Positions 25,583 to 33,654 of a stretch of 64,000 nt of DNA are shown here, one piece after another. The stretch's first letter is position 1. The number at the start of each line of letters is the position of its first letter. The notes under the pieces were generated by a model. The model did no database searches. It was not told where the DNA came from and saw nothing but the letters and a program-made list of their open reading frames with translations. The stretch comes from JAFARZ01 sp036490795 (GTDB lineage Bacteria > Actinomycetota > Actinomycetes > Streptosporangiales > Streptosporangiaceae): assembly GCA_036490795.1 (NCBI GenBank), contig DASXDG010000066.1, forward strand, positions 21,855 through 85,854, written 5' to 3'. The position numbers and the translations under genes were made by a program.

Positions 25583-26758
25583 GTGAAAAAGATCGACCCG
25601 GTGGTCGACGAAGCAATCCAGACCGTGAACATGAAGGACGGGCCGAGCCGTCGTCGGCTGCTCGAAGGCGCAGGCCTGTTCAGCGCCACGGCGGCTGCAT
25701 CGGCCCTGATCGCCGCGTGCACCTCGTCCAGCTCCAGCAGCGCGGCCCCGAACGCGACCTCGTCCGCGGCGAAGGCGGCAGCGGGCAACTTCCCGACGAC
25801 GCCGAAGTGGCAGTTCTGGTTCGTCAACCACGCTGACACCAACGCGTTCTTTACTCCGACCCAGTACGGGTTCCAGGACGCGGCCGCGCTGCTCGGCCTG
25901 CCGAAGCCCAACTGGGGTGGCGACCCGAACGAGGACGTCGCCAACATGGTCAGCTACATGAACGACGCGATCGCGGCGAAGGCGGGCGGCATCGCTCTCG
26001 CGGTCGTCAGCGCCACCGGGTTCACCTCGGTCGTGTCCAGCGCGATGAGCGCCGGGATCCCTGTGGTCTCCTACAACGCCGACGGCACGTTCGTCAACGG
26101 AAAGGCGGTCATCGGCACCAACCGGCTGTGCTACGTCGGGCAGGCGCTGTACATCTCCGGCCAGGTCATGGGGCAGCAGATCAAGACGCTGATCCCCGGC
26201 GGCGGGAAGATCGGCATCGCGATCGCCTCCCCGGGCGCGGGCAACATCCAGCCTCGCTACGACGGTGCCGTGTCGGTTCTCGGCAGCTCATACAGCGTGG
26301 TTGAGATCAACACCACCACGGACACCTCGACAGAGCAGTCCAAGATGGAGGCGTGGCTTCTGGGTAACAAGGACGCCAAGGGCCTGTTCGCGGTGGACGG
26401 CGGGTCGTCGTCTTATCTGGAGGGAGCTCTCAAGGCGGCGGGCTCGTCGATTCCGTCCGGCGGATTCGACACCGGTGCTGGGACGCTGGCCGGCGTGCAG
26501 AGCGGCGCCGTGAACTTCACCATCTTCCAGGACCCGTACCTGCAGGGATTCCTGCCGACCATGTACATGTACCTGTACAACCTGTCCGGCGGCCAGCTGA
26601 CGCCGCCCGATACCGACACCGGCCTGACCGTGCTCAACAAGGGCAACCTGGCTCAGTTCCTCAAGAACAGCCGCTACCAGGGCAACTCGGCCAGCGAGAT
26701 GTACCTCGCGCGGCCGTCCGGTGCCATCACCAACCCGCCGGCGACCACCAGCACCTGA
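25583..26758 (+). CDS. sugar ABC transporter substrate-binding lipoprotein
   Basis: The 391-residue protein has a twin-arginine plus lipobox signal (SRRRLLEGAGLF, then LIAAC with the lipidated Cys near 43), a Ser/Ala linker and a periplasmic-binding-protein type I fold (Peripla_BP_4). Conserved parts are WFVNHADTNAFF, SAGIPVVSYNAD, KGLFAVDGG and FTIFQDPY. It binds a sugar or related ligand outside the membrane and passes it to the permease. GTG 25583 is chosen because GGAGG lies 5 nt upstream; the ATG at 25571 lies before that site. Confidence 0.9.
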   Translation: MKKIDPVVDEAIQTVNMKDGPSRRRLLEGAGLFSATAAASALIAACTSSSSSSAAPNATSSAAKAAAGNFPTTPKWQFWFVNHADTNAFFTPTQYGFQDAAALLGLPKPNWGGDPNEDVANMVSYMNDAIAAKAGGIALAVVSATGFTSVVSSAMSAGIPVVSYNADGTFVNGKAVIGTNRLCYVGQALYISGQVMGQQIKTLIPGGGKIGIAIASPGAGNIQPRYDGAVSVLGSSYSVVEINTTTDTSTEQSKMEAWLLGNKDAKGLFAVDGGSSSYLEGALKAAGSSIPSGGFDTGAGTLAGVQSGAVNFTIFQDPYLQGFLPTMYMYLYNLSGGQLTPPDTDTGLTVLNKGNLAQFLKNSRYQGNSASEMYLARPSGAITNPPATTST

Positions 26759-26776
26759 CGGTTACGGAGCACGCGA

Positions 26777-26814
26777 CGCGGACAGGCCCGCGCTCACCCG
26801 GGGGCCTGCCCGCG
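26777..26814 (+). terminator. intercistronic hairpin after the binding-protein gene
   Basis: A 13-position stem (CGCGG, one mismatch, CAGGCCC) closes a 12-nt loop between the binding-protein gene and the permease gene. It may partly terminate transcription or protect the upstream mRNA, giving more binding protein than permease. Confidence 0.55.
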
Positions 26815-26884
26815 CCGCTGTCACGGCCGAGAAATCGGGCGATCCACCTTGAGGGCGGCATTCGGAAGAGATAGGACTTGACAG

Positions 26885-27934
26885 GTGAGTGAGACAACCC
26901 ACAGTCCTGGCATGGTTGGCAGGCCATCGGGATCCTCAGCGGGGTCGAATGGCCGCGGGTCGCTGGGGAAGCTGCTCGGGCAACTGGTCAGACAGCGTGA
27001 GTCAACGGTATTCGTGATCGCTGTCGCGTCCTTCATCGGTTTCTGGCTCGCGAACTCGTCCTTTGTCGGGAAGGCGTCACTCTCCGACACGTTCAACAAC
27101 ACCTTCCCGGCGATCATCATCATCGCGCTGGGTGAAGTGCTGCTGCTGATCTGCGGTGAGATCGACCTGTCGGTGGGGTTCATGGTCGGCTTCACGCCGT
27201 TCATGACGTACTTCCTGACCACCTACTACCACGTGCCGGCGTTGCTGGCGATCCTGATCGGGCTGCTGCTGGGTGTCGTGGTCGGCTGGGTGAACGGTTT
27301 CCTCACGGTCACCGTCGGCCTGCCGTCCTTCATCACCACGCTCGGCACCGGGTTCGTGCTGTGGGGCGTCATGCTCTACACCTCGCACGCCGAGCCCGTT
27401 GCCCCGGTGCCCCCGTCCCTTGCCCGTTACGGAAGCTGGATCGGCGGCGGGAACAAATACTCGTGGCTGATCTGGGCCGTCGTGCTCACCGTGATCTTCC
27501 ACATCCTGCTCACCCGCACCCGATGGGGGCTGCACACGGTGTCCGTGGGCGGCAACCTGCTGGGATCGCAGGAGGCGGGCATCAGCGTGGCCCGGATCAA
27601 GTACGGCAACTTCATGTTTACCGGGGTGCTCGGGGCGCTGGTCGGGCTGCAGACGATGTACTACGTCAACACGATCGACCCGAACTCCGCCAGCTACACG
27701 CCGATGTTCAACGCGGTCACCGCGGCGGTTATCGGCGGCACCGCCATGCTCGGCGGCTCCGGAACGATCGTCGGAGCGTTCTTCGGCGCGATCGTGCTGG
27801 CCAACCTGTCGACGGGCTTCGCCATCGAGGGGGTCAGCGCGAACCTGCTGTACGTCATCGACGGTGCCGCGATCCTGATCGCGATGGTCGCCAACGTGCA
27901 GCTTGCCAGGCTGCGGGAGAGGGGAGGGCGGTAG
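26885..27934 (+). CDS. sugar ABC transporter permease (RbsC-like)
   Basis: The 349-residue protein has about nine to ten hydrophobic helices and belongs to the BPD_transp_2 family. Marks are GEIDLSVGFMVGFTPFMTY, the LGVVVGWVNGFL segment, LPSFITTLGTGFVLWG and the C-terminal AAVIGGTAMLGGSGTIVGAFF. It forms the membrane channel of the importer. GTG 26885 follows the hairpin; only a weak AGGA precedes it. The ATPase gene starts 3 bp after its stop. Confidence 0.92.
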   Translation: MSETTHSPGMVGRPSGSSAGSNGRGSLGKLLGQLVRQRESTVFVIAVASFIGFWLANSSFVGKASLSDTFNNTFPAIIIIALGEVLLLICGEIDLSVGFMVGFTPFMTYFLTTYYHVPALLAILIGLLLGVVVGWVNGFLTVTVGLPSFITTLGTGFVLWGVMLYTSHAEPVAPVPPSLARYGSWIGGGNKYSWLIWAVVLTVIFHILLTRTRWGLHTVSVGGNLLGSQEAGISVARIKYGNFMFTGVLGALVGLQTMYYVNTIDPNSASYTPMFNAVTAAVIGGTAMLGGSGTIVGAFFGAIVLANLSTGFAIEGVSANLLYVIDGAAILIAMVANVQLARLRERGGR

Positions 27935-27937
27935 CCC

Positions 27938-28720
27938 ATGAGCGAGGCCGCCACGCATACAGGCGACGTGCTCCGCGTGGAGCACATCTCTAAGAACTAC
28001 GGCGCGGTAACCGCGCTTACCGACGTCAGCCTGCACCTCGGCAAGGGCGAGATCCTCGGCTTGATCGGCGACAACGGGGCCGGCAAGTCCACGCTGCTGA
28101 AGATCCTCTGCGGCTTCCAGCAGCCGTCGGCCGGGCAGATCTACCTGGATGGCCAGCCGGTCATGTTCAAGTCCGTCGACCACGCCAGGTCACTGGGCAT
28201 TGACGCGGTCTACCAGGACCTCGCGATGGTCAATCAGCTCACCATCTACCAGAACATGTTCCTGAACAGGGAGAAGGTGCGCGGGCTGCTGCTGAACAAC
28301 CGGGCCATGCGCCGCGAGGCGAGGGAACACCTCGACGAGATGGGGGTGCGGATCCCGGACATCAACTCGCCCGTCGCCAAACTCTCCGGTGGCCAGCGGC
28401 AGGCGGTCGCGGTGGCGCGTTCTGTCTTCTCCAACCCCAAGATCCTGCTGCTTGACGAGCCGCTGGCCGCGATGGGCGTCAAGGAGGGCGCGATCATCCT
28501 TGACCTGGTGACCAGGCTCAAGCAGCAGGGCGAAGTCTCGATCATCATCATCGCGCACAACTACGGGCAGGTGCTCCAGGTGTGCGACCGGGTGAACATG
28601 ATCCAGGACGGCAGGATCACGATCGACAAGAGGAGCAGCGAAACCTCCGCGGAGGAGCTCACCGAGATCGTGGTAGCCGAATATCGCAAGGCACTGGAGG
28701 AACGCCAGCGTTCGACCTGA
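27938..28720 (+). CDS. sugar ABC transporter ATPase (single domain)
   Basis: The 260-residue protein is one ABC domain, unlike the fused double ATPases of most ribose-type importers. Walker A is GDNGAGKST near 46, the signature LSGGQRQA near 150, Walker B ILLLDEP near 170 and the switch His in IIIAHN. It probably works as a homodimer with the upstream permease. GGGAGGG lies 12 to 18 nt upstream of ATG 27938. No sugar kinase or catabolic gene is attached, so the substrate cannot be inferred. Confidence 0.92.
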   Translation: MSEAATHTGDVLRVEHISKNYGAVTALTDVSLHLGKGEILGLIGDNGAGKSTLLKILCGFQQPSAGQIYLDGQPVMFKSVDHARSLGIDAVYQDLAMVNQLTIYQNMFLNREKVRGLLLNNRAMRREAREHLDEMGVRIPDINSPVAKLSGGQRQAVAVARSVFSNPKILLLDEPLAAMGVKEGAIILDLVTRLKQQGEVSIIIIAHNYGQVLQVCDRVNMIQDGRITIDKRSSETSAEELTEIVVAEYRKALEERQRST

Positions 28721-28772
28721 AAGCACGGATTACCAGCGTGGCGATCACGCAGAGTTACCAGGTTTATCGGGC

Positions 28773-30332
28773 ATGATGGAAAACATGTCCGCAGCCGCCG
28801 TGAGGCCCCTCGCTCTGATCGCCGCCGCCGCACTGATGGTCACCGCCTGCTCGTCCGGGGGGCAAGCGAAGGGCCATGGTGCCAGCGTGAGCACCACTGC
28901 CCAGGTGCACAGCTCGCTGCACTGGACGCCGTGTCCCGCGGAGGGGACAGGCGTGGAATGCGCGATGCTGAGCGTCCCGCTCAACTACGCGGACCCGTCG
29001 GGGCGGCACATTCAGCTCGCCCTCGACATGGTGCCCGCCACCGTGCCGGCGAGCAAGCAGCAGGGCATCCTCCTGGTCAACCCGGGCGGGCCCGGCGGCG
29101 ACGGGCTTCCGCTAGCCGCGCAGGTCGCGGCGGGCCTGGCCCCGTCGGTCGCCGCGCAGTACGACGTCGTCGGCTTCGACCCGCGCGGAGTGGGCTCCTC
29201 GGTACCGGAGCTGACCTGCGACCCGTCGTTCTTCAAGGGCGTGCGCCCCGACTATGTCCCGGCCAATGCCGCCGCCATCGCGGTCCTGGAGAACCGGGCG
29301 AGGACGTACGCGGCCGACTGTGAGCAGAAGTTCGGCTGGCTGCTGCCGTACATGACCACCCAGGACGTCGCCCGAGACCTCGACTCGATCAGGACCGCGT
29401 TCGGCGTTGCTAAGGTCAACTACTACGCATTCTCCTACGGCACGTACATCGGCCAGGTGTACGCGACCATGTTCCCCGACCGGGTCCGCCGCATGGTGCT
29501 GGACAGCACCGTGGACCCGACTGGGGTCTGGTACCAGGACAACGACCAGCAGGACTACGCGTTCCAGGGGCGCCAGGAGGCATTCTTCGCCTGGATGGCC
29601 AAGTACAACAGCGTCTTCCATCTTGGCTCCACCCAGGCGCAGGTGCAGGCCAGCTGGTACAAGGCCCGCACCCGGCTGGCTGAGCACCCGATCAACGGCT
29701 CGGACGGTAAGCCGCTGATCGGGGCCGACGAATTCGACGACACGTTCCTGCTCGGCGGCTACCTGGACACCTTGTGGCCGGGACTGGCCCAGGCCCTGTC
29801 CGCCTACCTCAACCACAACCAGACCGCCGACCTGCTCTCCCAGTACGAGCAGAACGGGGCGCAGAGCGAGAACGAGTTCGCCGTCTACAATGCGGTGCAA
29901 TGCTCGGACGTGAACTGGCCGAAGAACTTCTCCTACTGGATCCAGGACACGGAGAACGTCTACAAGACCGCGCCGTTCCAGGCGTGGGATAACGCCTGGT
30001 TCAACGCGGCCTGCGCGTTCTGGCCAGTCAAGGGCCCGGCCACGCCGCTCACCATCGACGGCAAGGGCGTGCCCGGCATCTTGATGCTGCAGGGCACGCT
30101 GGACCCGGCCACGCCTTACCGGGGCGCGCAGAACGCGCACAAGGCGCTGCCCAGCGCCCGCATGGTCGTGGTCGAAGGCGGCGGCAACCACGGCCAGTCC
30201 ATGGAGCAGCCGCCGGACACCTGCGTGCAGAACTACGTCAACGCTTACCTGGCCACCGGTGCGCTCCCGGACAAGCCGGGTCCGGTGAACGCCACCTGCG
30301 CGCCAGTGCCCGATCCGTCACCGGCGGGGTAG
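28773..30332 (+). CDS. tripeptidyl-peptidase-like alpha/beta hydrolase lipoprotein
   Basis: The 519-residue protein has a lipobox signal (LMVTAC, lipidated Cys near 27) and an alpha/beta hydrolase fold of the TAP-like, proline-iminopeptidase-related type. The oxyanion loop is NPGGPGGDG, the nucleophile Ser lies in AFSYGTYIG near 230, the Asp in GTLDPATPY near 448 and the His in GGNHGQS near 475. Family role: removing N-terminal peptides from extracellular substrates. ATG 28773 or 28776 both fit. It sits 52 bp behind the ABC operon but is probably separate. Confidence 0.9.
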   Translation: MMENMSAAAVRPLALIAAAALMVTACSSGGQAKGHGASVSTTAQVHSSLHWTPCPAEGTGVECAMLSVPLNYADPSGRHIQLALDMVPATVPASKQQGILLVNPGGPGGDGLPLAAQVAAGLAPSVAAQYDVVGFDPRGVGSSVPELTCDPSFFKGVRPDYVPANAAAIAVLENRARTYAADCEQKFGWLLPYMTTQDVARDLDSIRTAFGVAKVNYYAFSYGTYIGQVYATMFPDRVRRMVLDSTVDPTGVWYQDNDQQDYAFQGRQEAFFAWMAKYNSVFHLGSTQAQVQASWYKARTRLAEHPINGSDGKPLIGADEFDDTFLLGGYLDTLWPGLAQALSAYLNHNQTADLLSQYEQNGAQSENEFAVYNAVQCSDVNWPKNFSYWIQDTENVYKTAPFQAWDNAWFNAACAFWPVKGPATPLTIDGKGVPGILMLQGTLDPATPYRGAQNAHKALPSARMVVVEGGGNHGQSMEQPPDTCVQNYVNAYLATGALPDKPGPVNATCAPVPDPSPAG

Positions 30333-30373
30333 CGAGACCGGTACGCATAAGAACTTTCTCCGGTAATGCCCGG

Positions 30374-30379
30374 TAGGCT
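30374..30379 (+). promoter_or_regulatory. -10 box of the DUF4081-GNAT gene
   Basis: TAGGCT ends 6 nt before the GTG at 30386; no ribosome binding site is present. Confidence 0.6.
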
Positions 30380-30385
30380 GGCATC

Positions 30386-31243
30386 GTGTTGCGAGTTAAG
30401 CCGCCGTGGTCCACCACGGTGCGGCTGCTAGATGAGCGAGATCGTGGTGCGGTCCTCGCGATCTGCGACCGCGATCCGGTGAATAACGTCTTCGTAAGTT
30501 CTCGTGTCCGTACCCTGGGGCTTACTCCGGGCAGGCTTGGCGCGCAGCTCTGGGGCCATACCAGCAGCGGCAAGCTCGATTCCCTGTGCTATTCGGGAGC
30601 CAACCTGGTTCCGGTCGCCGCTACGCCGGAGGCGATCGTGGCGTTCGCTGACCGGGCGCTCAGACAGGGCCGCCGCTGCTCGTCCGTGGTCGGGCCGGCC
30701 CGCGAACTCCAGGGCCTGTGGGCGCTGCTCCGCCCGCACTGGGGCCCGGCCAGGGAGGTGCGCCCGGTCCAGCCGGTGCTGGCCATGAACGGTCCGCCGC
30801 TGGTTGCCGCGGACCCGCTGGTGCGCCGGGTCAAGCCGCACGAGGCGGACATCTTGTGGCCGGCCTGCGTCGCGATGTTCACCGAGGAAGTGGGCGTCTC
30901 ACCAACCTCAGGTGACGGCGGCGCGTCCTACCGCGCGCGGATGGAGCAGCTGATCAGGGCGGGCCGCGCGTTCGCCCGGATCGAAAACGGCCGGGTGATC
31001 TTCAAGGCGGAGATCGGTGCGGTGACGCCGCAGGTCTGCCAGGTCCAGGGCGTATGGGTGAACCCGGAGTACCGCGGCCAGGGGCTGGCCGCGCCGGGCA
31101 TGGCAGCGGTGGTCAACGAGGCCGAGGCGTCCATCGCGCCGGTGGTCTCGCTGTACGTGAACGACTTCAACCTGCCGGCCAGGGCCGCCTACAAGCGGGT
31201 CGGCTTCACCGACGCTGGCCGCTTCATGTCCGTCCTGTTCTGA
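30386..31243 (+). CDS. DUF4081-GNAT acetyltransferase (Rv2867c-like)
   Basis: The 285-residue protein has an N-terminal DUF4081 domain (about 1-130, with DRDPVNNVFVSSRV) and a C-terminal GNAT domain with the acetyl-CoA loop VNPEYRGQGLAAPGM near 225 and LYVNDFNLPARAAYKRVGF near 260. The same two-domain protein lies next to ispG in mycobacteria (Rv2867c), but ispG is not in this window. The acceptor is unknown. Transcription appears leaderless from GTG 30386. Family A copy A4 follows in the convergent gap. Confidence 0.88.
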   Translation: MLRVKPPWSTTVRLLDERDRGAVLAICDRDPVNNVFVSSRVRTLGLTPGRLGAQLWGHTSSGKLDSLCYSGANLVPVAATPEAIVAFADRALRQGRRCSSVVGPARELQGLWALLRPHWGPAREVRPVQPVLAMNGPPLVAADPLVRRVKPHEADILWPACVAMFTEEVGVSPTSGDGGASYRARMEQLIRAGRAFARIENGRVIFKAEIGAVTPQVCQVQGVWVNPEYRGQGLAAPGMAAVVNEAEASIAPVVSLYVNDFNLPARAAYKRVGFTDAGRFMSVLF

Positions 31244-31364
31244 CCGCCCGCGACGCCCGCCGGCACGGCTGGCCGCACGCCGGCACGGCTTGCCGCCTGC
31301 TGGCCGCGGAGGTACGGTCGACGATTTGCCGGTAATGTACCGGTATGCCCTGGGTGGCGCCAGC

Positions 31365-31451
31365 ACAATGCGGAGCATTGCTCCAACGCGGTAGAAATAC
31401 CTGCTCTCAGCAACATTAATTACCGCGTTGAAGTGAATTGCCGCGGCAATC
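31365..31451. repeat. family A nested-palindrome repeat, copy A4
   Basis: The core is TGCTCTCAGCA (31402-31412), one base off the usual. Middle arms AACGCGGTA and TACCGCGTT are perfect. It lies between the converging GNAT and MarR genes. Confidence 0.85.
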
Positions 31452-31495
31452 GCTGGATCCGCGACACCGCGAAACCACGCAGAACCGTACAAAAT

Positions 31496-31975
31496 CTAGT
31501 CGCGGTCGCGGATCTTGCGCAGGTTCTCCTCGATGGGGGCGCAGGCCACCCGCATGTCCTGGAGCTGGGCGGGGGTCATCCGGTCGAGGAAGTGCTTGCG
31601 CACGCTGTCCACGTGATGCGGTGCCACGCGCTCGATGGTCTGGCGGCCCTGCTCGGTCAGGACGGTCCAGGTACCGCGCTTATCGCCCTCGCACTCTTCC
31701 CGGCGGACCAGGTCGCGTGCCTCCATCCGGGTGATCTGATGAGAAAGCCGGCTCCTTGACTGAACGGTGGCGTCGGCGAGTTCCGTCATTCGCAGCCGCT
31801 GACCTGGTGCTTCGGAGAGCACGACGAGGATCTCGTAGTCGTGCAGGCTCAGCCCGTCGGGCTGCAGATCGCGGTCGAGTTGCCGACGGAGCAGCATGTG
31901 CGCGTACAGAGTCGTACGCCATGCCCGCTGCTCGTCGTCGCTCAGCCAGTGCGGCTCGCCATCGGTCCAGGACAC
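31496..31975 (-). CDS. MarR-family transcriptional regulator
   Basis: From GTG 31975 the product has 159 residues. The MarR winged helix is clear (LSLHDYEILVVLSEAPGQRL, then MTELADATVQSRSRLSHQI, then RREECEGDKRGTWTVLTEQG with the wing). GTG 31975 is preferred over the frame start at 32077 because TAAATT ends 7 nt before it. A dyad overlaps this -10 box, which suggests autorepression. Ligand and other targets are unknown; no enzyme or efflux gene is adjacent. Confidence 0.88.
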   Translation of the reverse strand: MSWTDGEPHWLSDDEQRAWRTTLYAHMLLRRQLDRDLQPDGLSLHDYEILVVLSEAPGQRLRMTELADATVQSRSRLSHQITRMEARDLVRREECEGDKRGTWTVLTEQGRQTIERVAPHHVDSVRKHFLDRMTPAQLQDMRVACAPIEENLRKIRDRD

Positions 31976-31982
31976 GTCAAAG

Positions 31983-32003
31983 AATTTACCTCCCGTGAGG
32001 CAA
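31983..32003 (-). promoter_or_regulatory. MarR gene -10 box with overlapping operator
   Basis: TAAATT (31988-31983, minus strand) is overlapped by the dyad TTACCTC-N4-GAGGCAA (31986-32003), an 18-bp site with arms matching at six of seven positions. This is a typical MarR autoregulation layout. Confidence 0.5.
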
Positions 32004-32113
32004 TCATGGCGACTGTCCGTGATGACCACCGGCAACAGGACCACCGGCGTCCGCGCCGCTAGGTAACGGTCCGTCATTAGTCACACCGGAAACGGTAGTC
32101 ACAGAAGGCGGCA

Positions 32114-32143
32114 GCGGCCGCGGGCACAGACCCCCGCGGCCGC
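32114..32143 (-). terminator. hairpin after the TPR gene
   Basis: GCGGCCGCGGG and its exact complement form an 11-bp stem with an 8-nt loop, about 49 bp beyond the TPR gene stop. Confidence 0.6.
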
Positions 32144-32191
32144 CACCTTCCCTCCCCAAGGCGCCCTAAGCGCTCGCGACACACTGAGCGA

Positions 32192-32527
32192 TCAGCGCGG
32201 CTGGGCAAGTACGCTCGACAGGAGTGCCTGCGCGAGTGCCTCATGCCGGGTCAGTCCTAGCTCGCGTAGCAGCGGCAGGCACAGCTCGAGATAGCTGATC
32301 GCGTGCCACGGCTCTTTGAGCGACAGGTAACTGTCCGCTATTTTGAACAGGCACAATGCGTATGAACATTGCGCCCCTTGCTCCTTGAATCCCTGCGCCG
32401 CCTGGCGATATGCCTCGATAGCCGCACTATGTCGGCCGAGGCCATTGTGACTGTCGCCAAGCAAGTCAAGGAAGTAGGCCCTGTCAAGCAGCTGCCGTGC
32501 GGCAGCCCCACCCATCTGCATTGCCAT
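32192..32527 (-). CDS. short TPR-repeat protein
   Basis: The 111-residue product contains about two and a half tetratricopeptide units (YFLDLLGDSHNGLGRHSAAI, then ALCLFKIADSYLSLKEPWHA, then CLPLLRELGLTRHEA). Such units resemble the C-terminal parts of actinobacterial NB-ARC/SARP regulators, so this may be the remaining end of a larger gene. However, GGAAGGG lies 5 nt before ATG 32527, which supports independent translation. Its codon use is less GC-biased than its neighbours. It is divergent from the HTH-like gene at 32678. Confidence 0.5.
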   Translation of the reverse strand: MAMQMGGAAARQLLDRAYFLDLLGDSHNGLGRHSAAIEAYRQAAQGFKEQGAQCSYALCLFKIADSYLSLKEPWHAISYLELCLPLLRELGLTRHEALAQALLSSVLAQPR

Positions 32528-32595
32528 CGCGGCCCTTCCAACTGCCGGGGGTTCCCTCCAACCGCGCGTACAGAATCCGGATATTCATCCCACCC

Positions 32596-32636
32596 AGTTA
32601 TCCCGCCCCCTCTGCGGGATGAGGCATACGATAACT
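32596..32636. promoter_or_regulatory. nested dyads in a divergent promoter gap
   Basis: TCCCGC-N7-GCGGGA (32601-32619) lies inside AGTTATC and GATAACT (32596-32602 and 32630-32636). It could be the shared control site of the TPR gene and the gene at 32678. Confidence 0.35.
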
Positions 32637-32677
32637 AACATATGTCGCGCTTAGTTCTCACTTGATGAGGAATGACA

Positions 32678-33646
32678 GTGAGCGAGGTCTCGTCGGGTTC
32701 GCAACCGGGTACACAGGCCGCTGCCGCGGCCTATCTGCGCGAGTTGCTATTGCGCCCGGGCAGGTATCGGCGCAGATGGGAGCAGTACGCCGAACGCAGC
32801 CGTCGCGGGCAGGTCAATCAGCTCGCGGTCGCGGAAGTCCTAGCCCACTACCTATGGGAACATCCGCGGAACGCGGGTGACACGGACGTGCTGCCACGTC
32901 AGCTGAAGGACACCACATCTCGTGTTCTATCCGGCCGGCTGCTCAGCAAGGCCGCGCTTGGCCTGTTCATGGACGCGTTCGACCTATCCGAGTTCGAGCG
33001 CGACCAGCTCTTGAAGCTGTGGGGCGGTACGGCCAGCGTCCGCGTGCTGTCCGGCGATCGCGCGATGTCGCCCGAGCTTATGGCCGATGTCGCCGCCTTT
33101 ACCGGCCCTCCTGGTCATCAGACCGTGTCGCTGCACGACCACGTGCTGATGGGAGCGGACCGGCAGATCCGCAGGATCAGGACGCTGCAGGTGATCGAGG
33201 CGGTGACGGCGGGCGTCGACCGGATCGCGTTCATCTTCGACGGCAGCGCGATCAGCGTGGAGACCGGACTCGGCTGCGCGGGCATCGCCGCCCCGTTCGC
33301 CGAGATCCGCGACGGCCTGTACGCGACGCACATCCTGCTCGCGAAGGCACTGGAAGCCGGCGAGACGCTGACGCTCGAGTACTGGACCGCGATTCAGCAG
33401 GCCGACGACCAGGCGCCGGACGAGACGTCGTACCGCCGGGTGGTCACCAGGCGCGTGGAAAACATCGACATCAGGATCGAGTTCGACCCGGGCGCGCAGC
33501 CCGCGCGTGTGTGGTGGACGGTCTGGGACGGCTTCAAGGGCGACGTCGCCAGCGACGAGCCCGTCGAGCCGGACAGTCAGAATTCGGTCCAGCGGTACCT
33601 GCGGCTGGCGGAGAAGACAGCCGTCGGCTTCCGGTGGGATTGGTAA
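32678..33646 (+). CDS. unrecognised HTH-like actinobacterial protein
   Basis: From GTG 32678 (GAGGA 6 nt upstream) the product has 322 residues. The first 120 are helical and basic (YLRELLLRPGRYRRRWEQYA, then QLAVAEVLAHYLWEH, then TSRVLSGRLLSKAALGLFM, then FERDQLLKLWGG), like a DNA-binding domain that decides genotype by XRE-type helices. The rest is a beta-rich domain (about 150-320) ending in YLRLAEKTAVGFRWDW, with several strands of TLQVIEAVTAGVDRIAFIFD type. No family name can be given. The next gene starts 8 bp later with its own -10 box. Two-domain layout suggests a ligand-sensing regulator, but this is inference. Confidence 0.7.
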   Translation: MSEVSSGSQPGTQAAAAAYLRELLLRPGRYRRRWEQYAERSRRGQVNQLAVAEVLAHYLWEHPRNAGDTDVLPRQLKDTTSRVLSGRLLSKAALGLFMDAFDLSEFERDQLLKLWGGTASVRVLSGDRAMSPELMADVAAFTGPPGHQTVSLHDHVLMGADRQIRRIRTLQVIEAVTAGVDRIAFIFDGSAISVETGLGCAGIAAPFAEIRDGLYATHILLAKALEAGETLTLEYWTAIQQADDQAPDETSYRRVVTRRVENIDIRIEFDPGAQPARVWWTVWDGFKGDVASDEPVEPDSQNSVQRYLRLAEKTAVGFRWDW

Positions 33647-33649
33647 CGT
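33644..33649 (+). promoter_or_regulatory. -10 box of the ROK gene
   Basis: TAACGT overlaps the previous stop codon and ends 5 nt before the GTG at 33655. Confidence 0.4.
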
Positions 33650-33654
33650 CGGGG

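Noticed and set aside
27077..28183. 368-codon minus-strand frame across the ABC permease and ATPase
   Set aside because: The plus-strand genes have clear families and motifs; the minus frame has none.
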